NCBI RefSeq assembly: GCF_947500985.1
Contig: NZ_CANMTX010000002.1
Coordinates: 434,001-498,000, forward strand
Reading direction: 5' to 3'
Origin: an uncultured Maribacter sp.
GTDB lineage: Bacteria; Bacteroidota; Bacteroidia; Flavobacteriales; Flavobacteriaceae
Length of the DNA stretch: 64,000 nucleotides
Shown: one piece after another, positions 1 to 9,201 of the stretch
How positions within the stretch are numbered: the stretch's first letter is position 1
How the letters are laid out: each line of letters starts with the position of its first letter
Translations under genes and position numbers: made by a program
The notes under the pieces: model-generated
Databases searched by the model: none
What the model was told of the DNA's origin: nothing
The model's input: the letters and a program-made list of their open reading frames with translations, nothing else

Positions 1-473
1 ACATTGCCGTAAGCTTCAACAACTTGTTTTCTAACATCTAATTCTGTTTTCTCTTTGTTGTTGTCGCTGTAACTTAAAAATGCTTTTGTTGCTTGTACAC
101 CTACAATATATGAGCCATCGAAAATTTGTTGGGTCAATGTTGCGGTAGCCGTTGCTGATTGTGGTTGAGAGAAAACTACAGGTATAAATTCACCTGCTGT
201 ACCACCTACCAATTCTGCTGGTAATAAAGTAACAGGTTGCTTTAATTGATTTGAGTACCCAACCGATCCGTTAATTTGAGGAAGTCCGCCTGCTATAGTT
301 TCCCATTTTTGCTTTTGGGCATCTATGATATCTCTATTTGCATTTATCGCCGAATAGTTATTTTCTAGCGCAAATTGAATCGCTTCTTTTAACGTAAATG
401 AATAGGTTTGCTCTTGTGAATATCCTAAACTAATACTTAGAATAGTGATTAAGATTAATAATTGATTTCGCAT
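1..473 (-). CDS. Outer membrane efflux protein, TolC family (partial, runs off the window start)
   Basis: Reverse-strand translation from ATG at 473 gives MRNQLLILITILSISLGYSQEQTYSFTLKEAIQFALENNYSAINANRDIIDAQKQKWETIAGGLPQINGSVGYSNQL..., typical TolC-like N-terminus; absent from the ORF track because it is open at the edge. Confidence 0.85.
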   Translation of the reverse strand, partial: MRNQLLILITILSISLGYSQEQTYSFTLKEAIQFALENNYSAINANRDIIDAQKQKWETIAGGLPQINGSVGYSNQLKQPVTLLPAELVGGTAGEFIPVVFSQPQSATATATLTQQIFDGSYIVGVQATKAFLSYSDNNKEKTELDVRKQVVEAYGN

Positions 474-1079
474 TTATTCTTGATTTGAATTGATGATGTT
501 ATTTAATATGGTTTTTCCTTTTGGTGTTACAATACCCCTAATATGATATTCTAAAAATGAGTCCATTAGTTTCCCTATTGGAAATTGTTCTAATGGAAAC
601 ATGTTTTGGTCCTTTATACTATTTAAGCCAGTAAAATATATACGAGCAACAAATTCCGGATTTATATTATCTCTAAACAAGCCTTGTTCTAAACCTCGGT
701 CAACATTCAATAATATGCATTTATGCATTTTATCGAATTGCATTAACTTCAGGTTTTTATGAATTTTCGGATAGTATTTCATTAATTGGAACTGAGGAGA
801 GCTTTTTTCATCATTTAAATGAGACATTACATACTTTTTAATCTCATACAATTCTTCAATAGCGTTTTTCTCCATCGCTATAATTAGGTCAATACCATCG
901 CTTAAATGACAAAACTTGTTCATTACGCAATCTTCTACTAACGAAGTCTTATTACTGTACTCGCTGTAAATGGTTTTTTTAGACATACCGATTTCATTGG
1001 CGATATCGTCCATGGTAATACTCTTAAAACCATGTTCCAAGAAAAGCTGTGATGCTGTATCTCTAATTTTTTCTTTCAT
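474..1079 (-). CDS. TetR/AcrR family transcriptional regulator
   Basis: N-terminal HTH: IRDTASQLFLEHGFKSITMDDIANEIGMSKKTIYSEYSNKTSLVE. Confidence 0.92.
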   Translation of the reverse strand: MKEKIRDTASQLFLEHGFKSITMDDIANEIGMSKKTIYSEYSNKTSLVEDCVMNKFCHLSDGIDLIIAMEKNAIEELYEIKKYVMSHLNDEKSSPQFQLMKYYPKIHKNLKLMQFDKMHKCILLNVDRGLEQGLFRDNINPEFVARIYFTGLNSIKDQNMFPLEQFPIGKLMDSFLEYHIRGIVTPKGKTILNNIINSNQE

Positions 1080-1100
1080 AACGGCTGCAAATATACATCA

Positions 1101-1128
1101 GGAAACTTTAAAAACTTAAAAAGTTTCC
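1101..1128. promoter_or_regulatory. Inverted repeat GGAAACTTT-N10-AAAGTTTCC, candidate TetR operator
   Basis: Perfect 9-bp arms, 22 nt upstream of the tetR-like start codon. Confidence 0.5.
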
Positions 1129-1262
1129 AAAGTTTTACAATTTTTTAATGTTGCAAGATTATATGAATCGTTTTACACCGTTAGGAGATTATTTTGGTTC
1201 TAATGATTTTTTAAAAGAAACGTTTATAAAATACGACGTATTTTTGAAAAAAATTGCGAGGA

Positions 1263-2237
1263 ATGCATACTATTACTGAATATAGAGAAGAGTTTATTGC
1301 GTATTTGGACTCAATGAAAATTACAAAGGAACCTAGAAACCTTTATGAACCCATTACATATATTCTTGGTTTAGGCGGAAAACGCTTAAGACCAGTTCTG
1401 GTATTGATGACCGCTGAAATTTTTAAAGGTGATTTTAAGAAAGCTTTAGATGCTGCAGTAGCTATTGAGGTGTTTCATAATTTTTCTTTAGTGCATGATG
1501 ATATTATGGATGATGCACCTGTTCGTAGAGGGCAAACTACCGTTCATGAAAAATGGGATATAAATACTGGTATTCTATCTGGTGATGCGATGTTAATTAT
1601 GGCATATCAACTTTTTGAAAACTATGAGCCTAATATATTTAGAGATCTTGCCAAATTGTTTAGTAAAACAGCATTAGAAGTTTGCGAAGGGCAACAATAT
1701 GACGTCGATTTTGAAACAAGAGACGATGTAATGTTACCTGAATATTTAAAAATGATCGAGTACAAAACCGCTGTTCTTGTTGCTGCAGCCCTTAAAATGG
1801 GAGCTATTGTAGCGGGTGCTTCAGATACTGCGCAAGAGCAAATGTATAGTTTTGGACTAAATCTTGGTATTGCCTTTCAATTACAAGATGATTATTTAGA
1901 TGTATTTGGTGATCCAGAAACGTTCGGTAAACAAGTCGGTGGCGATATTATTGAGAATAAGAAAACGTATTTATATCTAAAAGCATTGAATTCTGGTTCT
2001 GAAATAATGAAACAAGAATTAGAGCATTTATACTCTATTCAGCCAAAAGAATCAGAATCTAAAGTAAGTGCAGTGCGCTCAATTTTTGAAAAAACAGAAG
2101 CAGATAAGGCTACTAAAGTTGCTATTTCAGACTACACCGCTAAAGCATTTGAAGTATTGGATGAAATGGAAATAGAGCTTGAAAACAAAGATTTGTTAAA
2201 ACAATTCGGCGAAAACCTTATGAATAGAACGGTTTAA
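1263..2237 (+). CDS. Polyprenyl synthetase (geranylgeranyl/farnesyl diphosphate synthase type)
   Basis: FARM/SARM Asp-rich motifs LVHDDIMDDAPVRRG and FQLQDDYLDVFGD; ATG at 1263 preferred over the TTG at 1254. Confidence 0.93.
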   Translation: MHTITEYREEFIAYLDSMKITKEPRNLYEPITYILGLGGKRLRPVLVLMTAEIFKGDFKKALDAAVAIEVFHNFSLVHDDIMDDAPVRRGQTTVHEKWDINTGILSGDAMLIMAYQLFENYEPNIFRDLAKLFSKTALEVCEGQQYDVDFETRDDVMLPEYLKMIEYKTAVLVAAALKMGAIVAGASDTAQEQMYSFGLNLGIAFQLQDDYLDVFGDPETFGKQVGGDIIENKKTYLYLKALNSGSEIMKQELEHLYSIQPKESESKVSAVRSIFEKTEADKATKVAISDYTAKAFEVLDEMEIELENKDLLKQFGENLMNRTV

Positions 2238-3376
2238 AATAATCTTCTAAATAACGCTTTTATAAATGGAGTTTTAGGACAAGAATTTATGTAAATGATA
2301 TCTTCTTTTAAACTTGTTATTTCATCAAGAAATTTAAATACCATTTGCGGTTTTAAAGATTTAAAAATAGACTCGAAAATGGCATGTCCGTTACCATTAT
2401 TATGATGCAAAACATCTAAAAAGAGCATGTCATAAAACCAGAACTTATTTTTTAATTTCAGTTTTTGAAGCGGCTTCCCTTGTTTTATAAGTTCAATTAA
2501 TTTCGGAATCTTATTTGCAGTACTCATTAAGGTGTAGCCTGTGCTTGGTTTTGCCCATCCGCCTGCGGTACCTATATATCTAATTCTATTGGTATGGTGC
2601 TTTCTAAAGTCATAAGCTGTCATTGGTATGCTACCCGCTTCCTTTTCAATAATCTCATAAGTTTTACATTGAAAACGTTTTACTATATATTTTTTTATAG
2701 CAGCTTCATATTCGGCTTTAGGTAATAATTGTTCTGAAAACAATGTGTATTCAATTAACGCAGTGTCATTTGAATAGGGTAGTACATACATAAAACGGGT
2801 ATTTCCTTTTTGAGGGATGGAAAAATCCATGTAAGTAACTTCATTGGCATTGAAAATAGGCTTTTCAGTTTTAATCACCCATCCCACAAAATGCTGCTGC
2901 AATACCGGATATTTTTTTTGCCCAGTTGCCATTTTATAATCAAAAAGACTATTGAATATGTATTTACCAGAATACGTGTTATTCGTAGTTTTTACAGTAA
3001 CCTCAGTGGCGGACTCCTTTATGTCTACCATACCTTCTTGAACAAAAGTGATATTAGATGATTCTTTGATTCGACCTAAATAATGATCGTAGAAATCAAT
3101 ACTCCTGATCATTTTATAGGAATACGGATTGATATCTGTTCTTTTAAGAACGTCTTCACCTTGAAAGTGAATAGAATGCCATCTTTTATGAACGATAGTT
3201 TCAAACTGACCATCGCCTTCTTCCCAAAAACACCATGTTCTATCATTGCTGTTTTTGGGGTCTTTGTCAAGAAGTAATACCCTCTTATCATTAAAAAACG
3301 AATCATTAAGCATGGCATCAGCTAGTAGTAAGCCAGATGCGCCTGCGCCAATAATGATATAATCGTATTCGGTCAT
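2234..3376 (-). CDS. crtY: Lycopene beta-cyclase family protein (CrtY-like)
   Basis: N-terminal FAD-binding YDYIIIGAGASGLLLADAML, RTWCFWE and FMYVLPYSNDTALIEYTLFS motifs of lycopene cyclases. Confidence 0.85.
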   Translation of the reverse strand: MTEYDYIIIGAGASGLLLADAMLNDSFFNDKRVLLLDKDPKNSNDRTWCFWEEGDGQFETIVHKRWHSIHFQGEDVLKRTDINPYSYKMIRSIDFYDHYLGRIKESSNITFVQEGMVDIKESATEVTVKTTNNTYSGKYIFNSLFDYKMATGQKKYPVLQQHFVGWVIKTEKPIFNANEVTYMDFSIPQKGNTRFMYVLPYSNDTALIEYTLFSEQLLPKAEYEAAIKKYIVKRFQCKTYEIIEKEAGSIPMTAYDFRKHHTNRIRYIGTAGGWAKPSTGYTLMSTANKIPKLIELIKQGKPLQKLKLKNKFWFYDMLFLDVLHHNNGNGHAIFESIFKSLKPQMVFKFLDEITSLKEDIIYINSCPKTPFIKALFRRLF

Positions 3377-3449
3377 GTATTTTTTAACTTTGCTCAGGTA
3401 TTAAATACTGAGAATTTCAAAAATACGAAATAGCAGTTGGTTTTTGTGC

Positions 3450-5732
3450 TTAATTCAACGTGTAACGTAACCCAAAAAATGATCTTATACCTTGGTTAGG
3501 TCCGTAAACGTATGATGGGTCAAAAGTTAATGCATTTGGGTTGTTTGGTGTCGCAACTGCATTACCATTGGTATCAAAAGTAACTTCTTTATCAAATGGG
3601 TCATTTGCACGTGCTATTATAAACGGATTTCCTCTATTAGGGGTCCAATCTAATAAGTTTTTGACTCCGCCATAGAACTCGAAATTCTTTAATCCATCAT
3701 AGGTAAATTGAATGTTTTGAATACTCCACGCTGGTGAAAAATCGCTTCTAGGATCACTTTCGCCTAAAGTTGGTAAACGCATCGGTCCGTATAAATTTCC
3801 TGTATAATCAACTGACAAATTCCAAGTACGAATATCATAGCTAACACTCCAGTTTGCAGAATAGCTTTCCGTAAGAATTTGCCTTTCTTTTACTCCGTCT
3901 TCAGTATTGCTCACATTCTGTAAAGTACCACCTACCATGAATTTTAATCCGTTGTAGAAAGCCACGTCTAGATTGGCACTTATTCCTTTTGAAATTGAAG
4001 TTCCGTTTAAATTATCATATATGATCTGATTAGGATTGGTGTCATAATCAGGGATAATCACATTCTGAAAATTTGTATAAAATACAGAGGCATCTAAGCT
4101 TACAAAAGTGCCATTGTCAGCATAAATTTTCTTTAAGTAATTTAGGTTAACATTAAACGAACGCTCTGGTTTCAATTCTTCTGCGATAATAACATCTCGC
4201 GATCCCGTTAATGCAGCGTGATCTTCGGTAAATAGATTAACCACTCTAAAACCTGTACCAGCGTTTAGGCGAATTATATCATTATCGGTGAATTTAAAAC
4301 GATATGCACCTCTGGGTGTGAAAATGTTACCGTGTCGGTCATCATAATCGTAACGACCACCTAAAAGTAAAGAATGCTTTTTATCAAAGGCTATTTCATC
4401 TTGTACAAATAAACTCGGTATTACAACTTCGTCTGGCTGGTTGCCATTACCATCGACATTTAAGGTTGCCGGGGTGTTGTCATCGTAATAATTATAACGC
4501 AATGCAGTACCTGCTAAAAGGCTATGTTTACCTACGGTTTTGTCCCATGTTAATTGTGTAAAACCTATACGTTGATCTGCTAAATAGGGCACATCTCCAT
4601 AAACAGAATTTTGTTTGTGGTCATTGTATGAAAAAGAAAGCATCATGTTCTCTTCGGTAGGTAATTGATACTTACCTAAAACTTCCCATCTACGGGTGTA
4701 AATGCTTTCTCCGTAAATTTCATCTCCTCCTCTAAATTCTGGAGTCCATTGCATTTCGCCACCCCATCTATCTTCGTAAAAAAAGCGTCCGGCTAACGAA
4801 AGAATTCGAGAGTTTTTTCTAGTGAAATTCCACTTTTGAAAAACTGAAATTCGCTCTTGTAAGGTTAGGTCTGTAAAATTATCTCCGTTATTATCAATAG
4901 GGTTGTCATACTTGAAATAGTTGGCTCCTAAGAGCACATTAGTTTTTTTACCAACATTGAATTTTGTTCCAACATCTAAATTAAATTCTCCCCATGAGGT
5001 AACAAAACTATCCGCGAAAAAATCGGGTGCAGACAGGTTATTTTTTGTGATGATATTTATGAGTCCGCCAACGGCTTCACTACCATATAATGTAGAAGCG
5101 GGTCCTTTTACAACTTCAATTTGGTCAATTAGGGAGTTGGGTATACCAGATAAACCATAGACAGTTCCCAAACCACTAACAATGGGCATACCGTCAATAA
5201 GAACTAAGGTGTACGGACCTTCTAAACCATTAATATGAATATCACCTGTATTACATACATTACAATTAATTTGTGGTCTAACACCATTTACGTTTTGCAA
5301 AGCTTCAAAAATACTAGCCGTAGGGTTTTTCTTGAAAAAATTTGGTTTGTATACTTCTACGGGTACGGGACTTTCTAATCTGCTTACAGGTTTTAAGGTA
5401 CCGGTAACGACCATTTCATCTAAAGATTCGGTAGACGGTGATAAGCTGATATTATGTATTTGATCTTCGCCCTTAGCAATTGTAATAGTTTTGTAATATT
5501 TCTCGAAGCCAATTGTAGAAGCTATTAGCGTGTATTTTCCTGAAGGAATGTTTTTTAAGGTGTATTGACCGTCTTCATTTGATGCAGTGCCAATTTCGGT
5601 TCCTTTTAAGTAAATATTTACATATGCTTCTGATCCGTCTTTTGATGAAACTGTGCCAGATATGGTAGAATTTTGCGCACTTATAATACCGAAAGATAAA
5701 ATAGAGCAAGCGAAAAATATAATTTTAATCAT
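3450..5732 (-). CDS. TonB-dependent receptor with N-terminal carboxypeptidase-regulatory-like domain
   Basis: Signal peptide, CarboxypepD_reg-like repeat (ISGTVSSKDGSEAYVNIYLKGT), plug domain VLIDGMPIVSG...VVKGPASTLYGSEAVGGLINIITK, beta-barrel C-terminus. Confidence 0.93.
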   Translation of the reverse strand: MIKIIFFACSILSFGIISAQNSTISGTVSSKDGSEAYVNIYLKGTEIGTASNEDGQYTLKNIPSGKYTLIASTIGFEKYYKTITIAKGEDQIHNISLSPSTESLDEMVVTGTLKPVSRLESPVPVEVYKPNFFKKNPTASIFEALQNVNGVRPQINCNVCNTGDIHINGLEGPYTLVLIDGMPIVSGLGTVYGLSGIPNSLIDQIEVVKGPASTLYGSEAVGGLINIITKNNLSAPDFFADSFVTSWGEFNLDVGTKFNVGKKTNVLLGANYFKYDNPIDNNGDNFTDLTLQERISVFQKWNFTRKNSRILSLAGRFFYEDRWGGEMQWTPEFRGGDEIYGESIYTRRWEVLGKYQLPTEENMMLSFSYNDHKQNSVYGDVPYLADQRIGFTQLTWDKTVGKHSLLAGTALRYNYYDDNTPATLNVDGNGNQPDEVVIPSLFVQDEIAFDKKHSLLLGGRYDYDDRHGNIFTPRGAYRFKFTDNDIIRLNAGTGFRVVNLFTEDHAALTGSRDVIIAEELKPERSFNVNLNYLKKIYADNGTFVSLDASVFYTNFQNVIIPDYDTNPNQIIYDNLNGTSISKGISANLDVAFYNGLKFMVGGTLQNVSNTEDGVKERQILTESYSANWSVSYDIRTWNLSVDYTGNLYGPMRLPTLGESDPRSDFSPAWSIQNIQFTYDGLKNFEFYGGVKNLLDWTPNRGNPFIIARANDPFDKEVTFDTNGNAVATPNNPNALTFDPSYVYGPNQGIRSFFGLRYTLN

Positions 5733-5748
5733 CTAAATATAATTTTAG
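5733..5748. promoter_or_regulatory. Imperfect palindrome CTAAATATAATTTTAG, candidate metalloregulator operator
   Basis: Dyad CTAAAnnTAnnTTTAG between the divergent TonB receptor and DtxR-like genes. Confidence 0.35.
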
Positions 5749-5809
5749 ACAAAGCTAAAAAATTGTTTTTACGTATAAAAATGTATTTTTGTGTTTATAT
5801 TGTTTTAAC

Positions 5810-6472
5810 ATGACATTATCTGAAGAAGATTACATTAAAGCTATTTATCATTTAAGCGAGTTCAATAGTAAGTCTGTTGCTACTAATGCAATAGCTGAGC
5901 AGATGAAAACGAAACCGTCGTCAGTTACCGACATGATTAAAAAGTTGGCAGAAAAGTCTTTGGTGAACTATAAAAAGTACCAAGGAGTGTCACTTTCTGA
6001 GAAAGGAAGGCTGGTAGCACTCTCTATAATTCGAAAACACCGTTTATGGGAAGTGTTTTTGGTAGACAAATTAAATTTTTCTTGGGATGAGGTACACGTA
6101 GTGGCCGAACAATTAGAACATATAAAGAGTGATGCTTTAATAGATAAATTAGATGCCCATCTAGGATTTCCAAAAGTAGATCCGCACGGAGACCCGATAC
6201 CAAATAAAGACGGAGTATTTACTAAATCTGTGAAGAAATTAATTAGCGAATTACCTGTGGGTAGTCAAGGGGTTTGTGTAGGAGTCAATGATTCTTCGGC
6301 AGCTTTTTTAAAGTTTTTAGATAAGAATAAAATTGCCCTGGGCGATACTTTTAAAATATTGGAAATCGAAGAGTTTGATGGTTCCGTAACTATTTCTACA
6401 CGGTCAGGGTCTATCAGAATATCCAAACAAATTGCAACGAATTTATTTTTAGAGATAGTAGATGAAGAGTAG
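5810..6472 (+). CDS. DtxR/MntR family metal-dependent transcriptional regulator
   Basis: MTLSEEDYIKAIYHLSE...SVATNAIAEQMKTKPSSVTDMIKKLAEKSLVNYKKYQGVSLSEKG and FeoA-like C-terminal domain; ATG 5810 preferred; TATTTTTG -7-like box just upstream. Confidence 0.9.
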   Translation: MTLSEEDYIKAIYHLSEFNSKSVATNAIAEQMKTKPSSVTDMIKKLAEKSLVNYKKYQGVSLSEKGRLVALSIIRKHRLWEVFLVDKLNFSWDEVHVVAEQLEHIKSDALIDKLDAHLGFPKVDPHGDPIPNKDGVFTKSVKKLISELPVGSQGVCVGVNDSSAAFLKFLDKNKIALGDTFKILEIEEFDGSVTISTRSGSIRISKQIATNLFLEIVDEE

Positions 6473-6498
6473 TTTTTAACTGAATAATTTTTAAAATT

Positions 6499-7320
6499 AT
6501 GGATGAAATTATAGCGTATTTTGAATCGATAGACCCAGTTTTGGCTGCGTTTTATGCGACATTATTTACATGGGGACTAACTGCAGCCGGTGCCGCTTTG
6601 GTTTTTCTCTTTAAAACAATGAACCGTGCTGTCTTAGATGGAATGTTAGGTTTTACTGGTGGAGTTATGGTTGCGGCTAGTTTTTGGAGCTTATTGGCAC
6701 CGGGTATAGAAATGAGCCCTGGTGAAGGTTTTGTAAAAGTGATACCTGCGGCGATTGGTTTCTTTCTAGGAGCCATGTTCATTTTCGGATTGGATAAAAT
6801 TTTACCGCATTTACATATCAATTTTAAGGAAAGCGAAGCAGAAGGGGTGAAGACGCCTTGGCACAGAACCACTTTGTTAACATTAGCAATTACGCTACAT
6901 AACATACCAGAAGGTTTGGCGGTAGGTGTTCTTTTTGGCGGAGTAGCCGCTGGTTTTGACGGTGCATCTATTGGTGGTGCCGTTGCATTGGCACTAGGTA
7001 TAGGTTTACAGAATTTTCCAGAAGGTTTCGCTGTAGCTATGCCATTACGAAGACATGGTTTAAGTAGAACAAAGAGTTTTATGTTTGGTCAGGCATCTGC
7101 ACTTGTAGAACCTGTTGCTGCTGTTTTAGGTGCATGGGCAGTCATGACTTTTCAACCTATTTTACCTTATGCACTTTCATTTGCTGCTGGCGCAATGATT
7201 TTTGTTGTAGTAGAGGAGGTAATACCAGAAACACAGCAAGATAAATACACTGATATTGCCACTATGGGCTTCATTGGCGGCTTCATAATCATGATGACCT
7301 TAGACGTTGGTCTAGGTTAG
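6499..7320 (+). CDS. ZIP family metal transporter
   Basis: ZIP TM4/TM5 motifs TLHNIPEGLAVGVLFGG and GIGLQNFPEGFAVAMPLR. Confidence 0.92.
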   Translation: MDEIIAYFESIDPVLAAFYATLFTWGLTAAGAALVFLFKTMNRAVLDGMLGFTGGVMVAASFWSLLAPGIEMSPGEGFVKVIPAAIGFFLGAMFIFGLDKILPHLHINFKESEAEGVKTPWHRTTLLTLAITLHNIPEGLAVGVLFGGVAAGFDGASIGGAVALALGIGLQNFPEGFAVAMPLRRHGLSRTKSFMFGQASALVEPVAAVLGAWAVMTFQPILPYALSFAAGAMIFVVVEEVIPETQQDKYTDIATMGFIGGFIIMMTLDVGLG

Positions 7321-7407
7321 GGTCAAAGTGTTTTTGCGATGTAATAATTTAATACCAATTTTAGCGTTTAAGGCAATAGTATTCTTAACTTGATACTTTA
7401 AATTTTT

Positions 7408-7848
7408 ATGCATTCTTCTAAGAAAAATTGGATCTGGACAATAACGTTAATATTAACGATTATAGGTTGTGCAGCCGTTTTAATACTTCATGTAAAGAAC
7501 TGGGTAACTAATGATGAAATAAGTCTTGGTCTACGCTCGGGTTTTTATAATATTGAAATTCCCCTAAATGAATTGGATAGTGTGGTATTTGTAGAAAGAA
7601 TTCCGCCAATGCAACGCTTACATGGTTTCTCTGCCTTAGAAAAAGAGAAAGGTGTCTTTAGAGAATTTAAAGATTCTTTGACGGATAAAAAGGTACATGT
7701 ATTTGTAGATAATATCAATCAGAATAAAGTAAAGTTGGTTTATAAAGATTCGAGTTATGTATACTTTAACCTAAAAGATTCCGTTGAAACTGTTCAATTA
7801 TTTCAGAAACTTAGCGCTAAAACAAGTGCTTTAAGTGAACCCAATTAG
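7408..7848 (+). CDS. Hypothetical membrane-anchored protein
   Basis: Single N-terminal TM; full-length ORF with no recognised family. Confidence 0.6.
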   Translation: MHSSKKNWIWTITLILTIIGCAAVLILHVKNWVTNDEISLGLRSGFYNIEIPLNELDSVVFVERIPPMQRLHGFSALEKEKGVFREFKDSLTDKKVHVFVDNINQNKVKLVYKDSSYVYFNLKDSVETVQLFQKLSAKTSALSEPN

Positions 7849-7915
7849 AACAGCGTAATTAAAATTTATAACATCGTTGAAGTAATAAAACTTTTTTTGA
7901 TTTTAAATAGCACCC

Positions 7916-8338
7916 ATGATTAAAAAGAATCTATTCGTATTATTGATTATATCATTAATGTCTACCGGTCTTTTCGCACAACATAATCTTAGTTTAAATA
8001 TTGACGGAGTTGCCTCTGAAAAAGGAAATATCTGTTTTGCTGTTTATAATGATGAAGGTTCTTTTTTAAAATTCGATAAAGTCTACAAATCTGGATCGGA
8101 GAAAGCAGTGAAAGGCAAAACAGCTTTTGATATTACAGATTTACCTGAAGGTGATTATGCTATCGCTATTTTTCATGATGCCAATGGTAATAAGAACCTA
8201 GATACCAATATGCTAGGTATACCAAAAGAGCAAATTGCTTTTTCAAAAGGGAAAATGAAAATGTTCGGTCCTCCAAAATATACAGAATGCGTATTTACTG
8301 TAAATTCTAATATGGAGATGAATATTAGTTTAAATTAA
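7916..8338 (+). CDS. DUF2141-type secreted protein
   Basis: Signal peptide plus KGNICFAVYNDEGSFLKF...LPEGDYAIAIFHDANGNKNLDTNMLGIPKE typical of DUF2141. Confidence 0.85.
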   Translation: MIKKNLFVLLIISLMSTGLFAQHNLSLNIDGVASEKGNICFAVYNDEGSFLKFDKVYKSGSEKAVKGKTAFDITDLPEGDYAIAIFHDANGNKNLDTNMLGIPKEQIAFSKGKMKMFGPPKYTECVFTVNSNMEMNISLN

Positions 8339-8344
8339 TCACAA

Positions 8345-8743
8345 TTAATAACTCGTTATCTTAATTACCCCATTAGAACCCTGGGTTCCGTACCCTGCAG
8401 CATCTGCGCCAGATAGTATAACTATTTTCTTCACATTATAACTATCTATCAGTTCGTTGACCGAATGAAATGAATTTCCAATTATTTGATTATTTAAAAC
8501 ATATAGTGGTTCTTGATTTCCGCCAGAATCGAATGAGTTTGTTGTTTTATTCAAAATGGGAACATTGTTCTGTAGCACCACCCCTGGCTTTTGCCTTATG
8601 CGTTGCAATAGCGAAACATTAGCTCTATTCTTTTCTCTTAATTCAGTATCTAAAGATGATTTGTCTTTCGTGGTACTTTTCGCAGAACCACAACTACACA
8701 ATAGAATTATTCCTATTAAGTGAAGAGATAGATACGTTTTCAT
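8345..8743 (-). CDS. Lipoprotein with isolated TonB-receptor plug-like C-terminus
   Basis: Lipobox LLCSCGS; C-terminal VNELIDSYNVKKIVILSGADAAGYGTQGSNGVIKITSY resembles plug domain; no barrel follows. Confidence 0.65.
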   Translation of the reverse strand: MKTYLSLHLIGIILLCSCGSAKSTTKDKSSLDTELREKNRANVSLLQRIRQKPGVVLQNNVPILNKTTNSFDSGGNQEPLYVLNNQIIGNSFHSVNELIDSYNVKKIVILSGADAAGYGTQGSNGVIKITSY

Positions 8744-8813
8744 TTTTATTCAATAATGGTTTCTGAAATTTATGAATTAAAAGTAGATGACAGTATCTTT
8801 GAAATAAAAAGTT

Positions 8814-9200
8814 ATGGTTTTAGTAGCGCAATTGGTAGGAGCTTTGTTGGGTTTGTTAGCTGTAGTATTTGGTGCTTTTGGTGCACATTTACTTAAGAAA
8901 ACATTTACAGCGGATCAATTGAATAGTTTTGAAACGGGAGTAAAATATCAAATGTATCACGCGCTATTAATTTTAATGCTGAGCTTTAATCTTAATCTAG
9001 AAACTGGTCTAGAGAAAGCTATTATCTATTGTCTAATTATTGGAGTCATCTTATTTTCTTTTAGTATCTACGGATTATGTATATCTGCATCCAAAGGAAA
9101 AAAAATAAAAATCTTAGGTCCTATAACCCCTCTTGGCGGACTCTTTTTAGTAGTAGGCTGGGGGTTATTATTCTATAGTTTTATTAAGAACTTGATTTAA
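8814..9200 (+). CDS. DUF423 family small membrane protein
   Basis: LLGLLAVVFGAFGAHLLKKTFTADQLNSFETGVKYQMYHALLILML. Confidence 0.88.
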   Translation: MVLVAQLVGALLGLLAVVFGAFGAHLLKKTFTADQLNSFETGVKYQMYHALLILMLSFNLNLETGLEKAIIYCLIIGVILFSFSIYGLCISASKGKKIKILGPITPLGGLFLVVGWGLLFYSFIKNLI

Positions 9201-9201
9201 C

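Noticed and set aside
2810-3318. Short ORFs antisense to or out of frame with the lycopene cyclase (83, 64 and 69 aa)
   Set aside because: Entirely within a well-supported gene, low-complexity translations, no family signal
6875-6903. TGTTAAC-N16-CATAAC inside the ZIP gene
   Set aside because: Looks like the sigma motif but lies inside coding sequence, lacks the CC/TT extension and CAT[T/G]AA; shows that partial matches occur by chance
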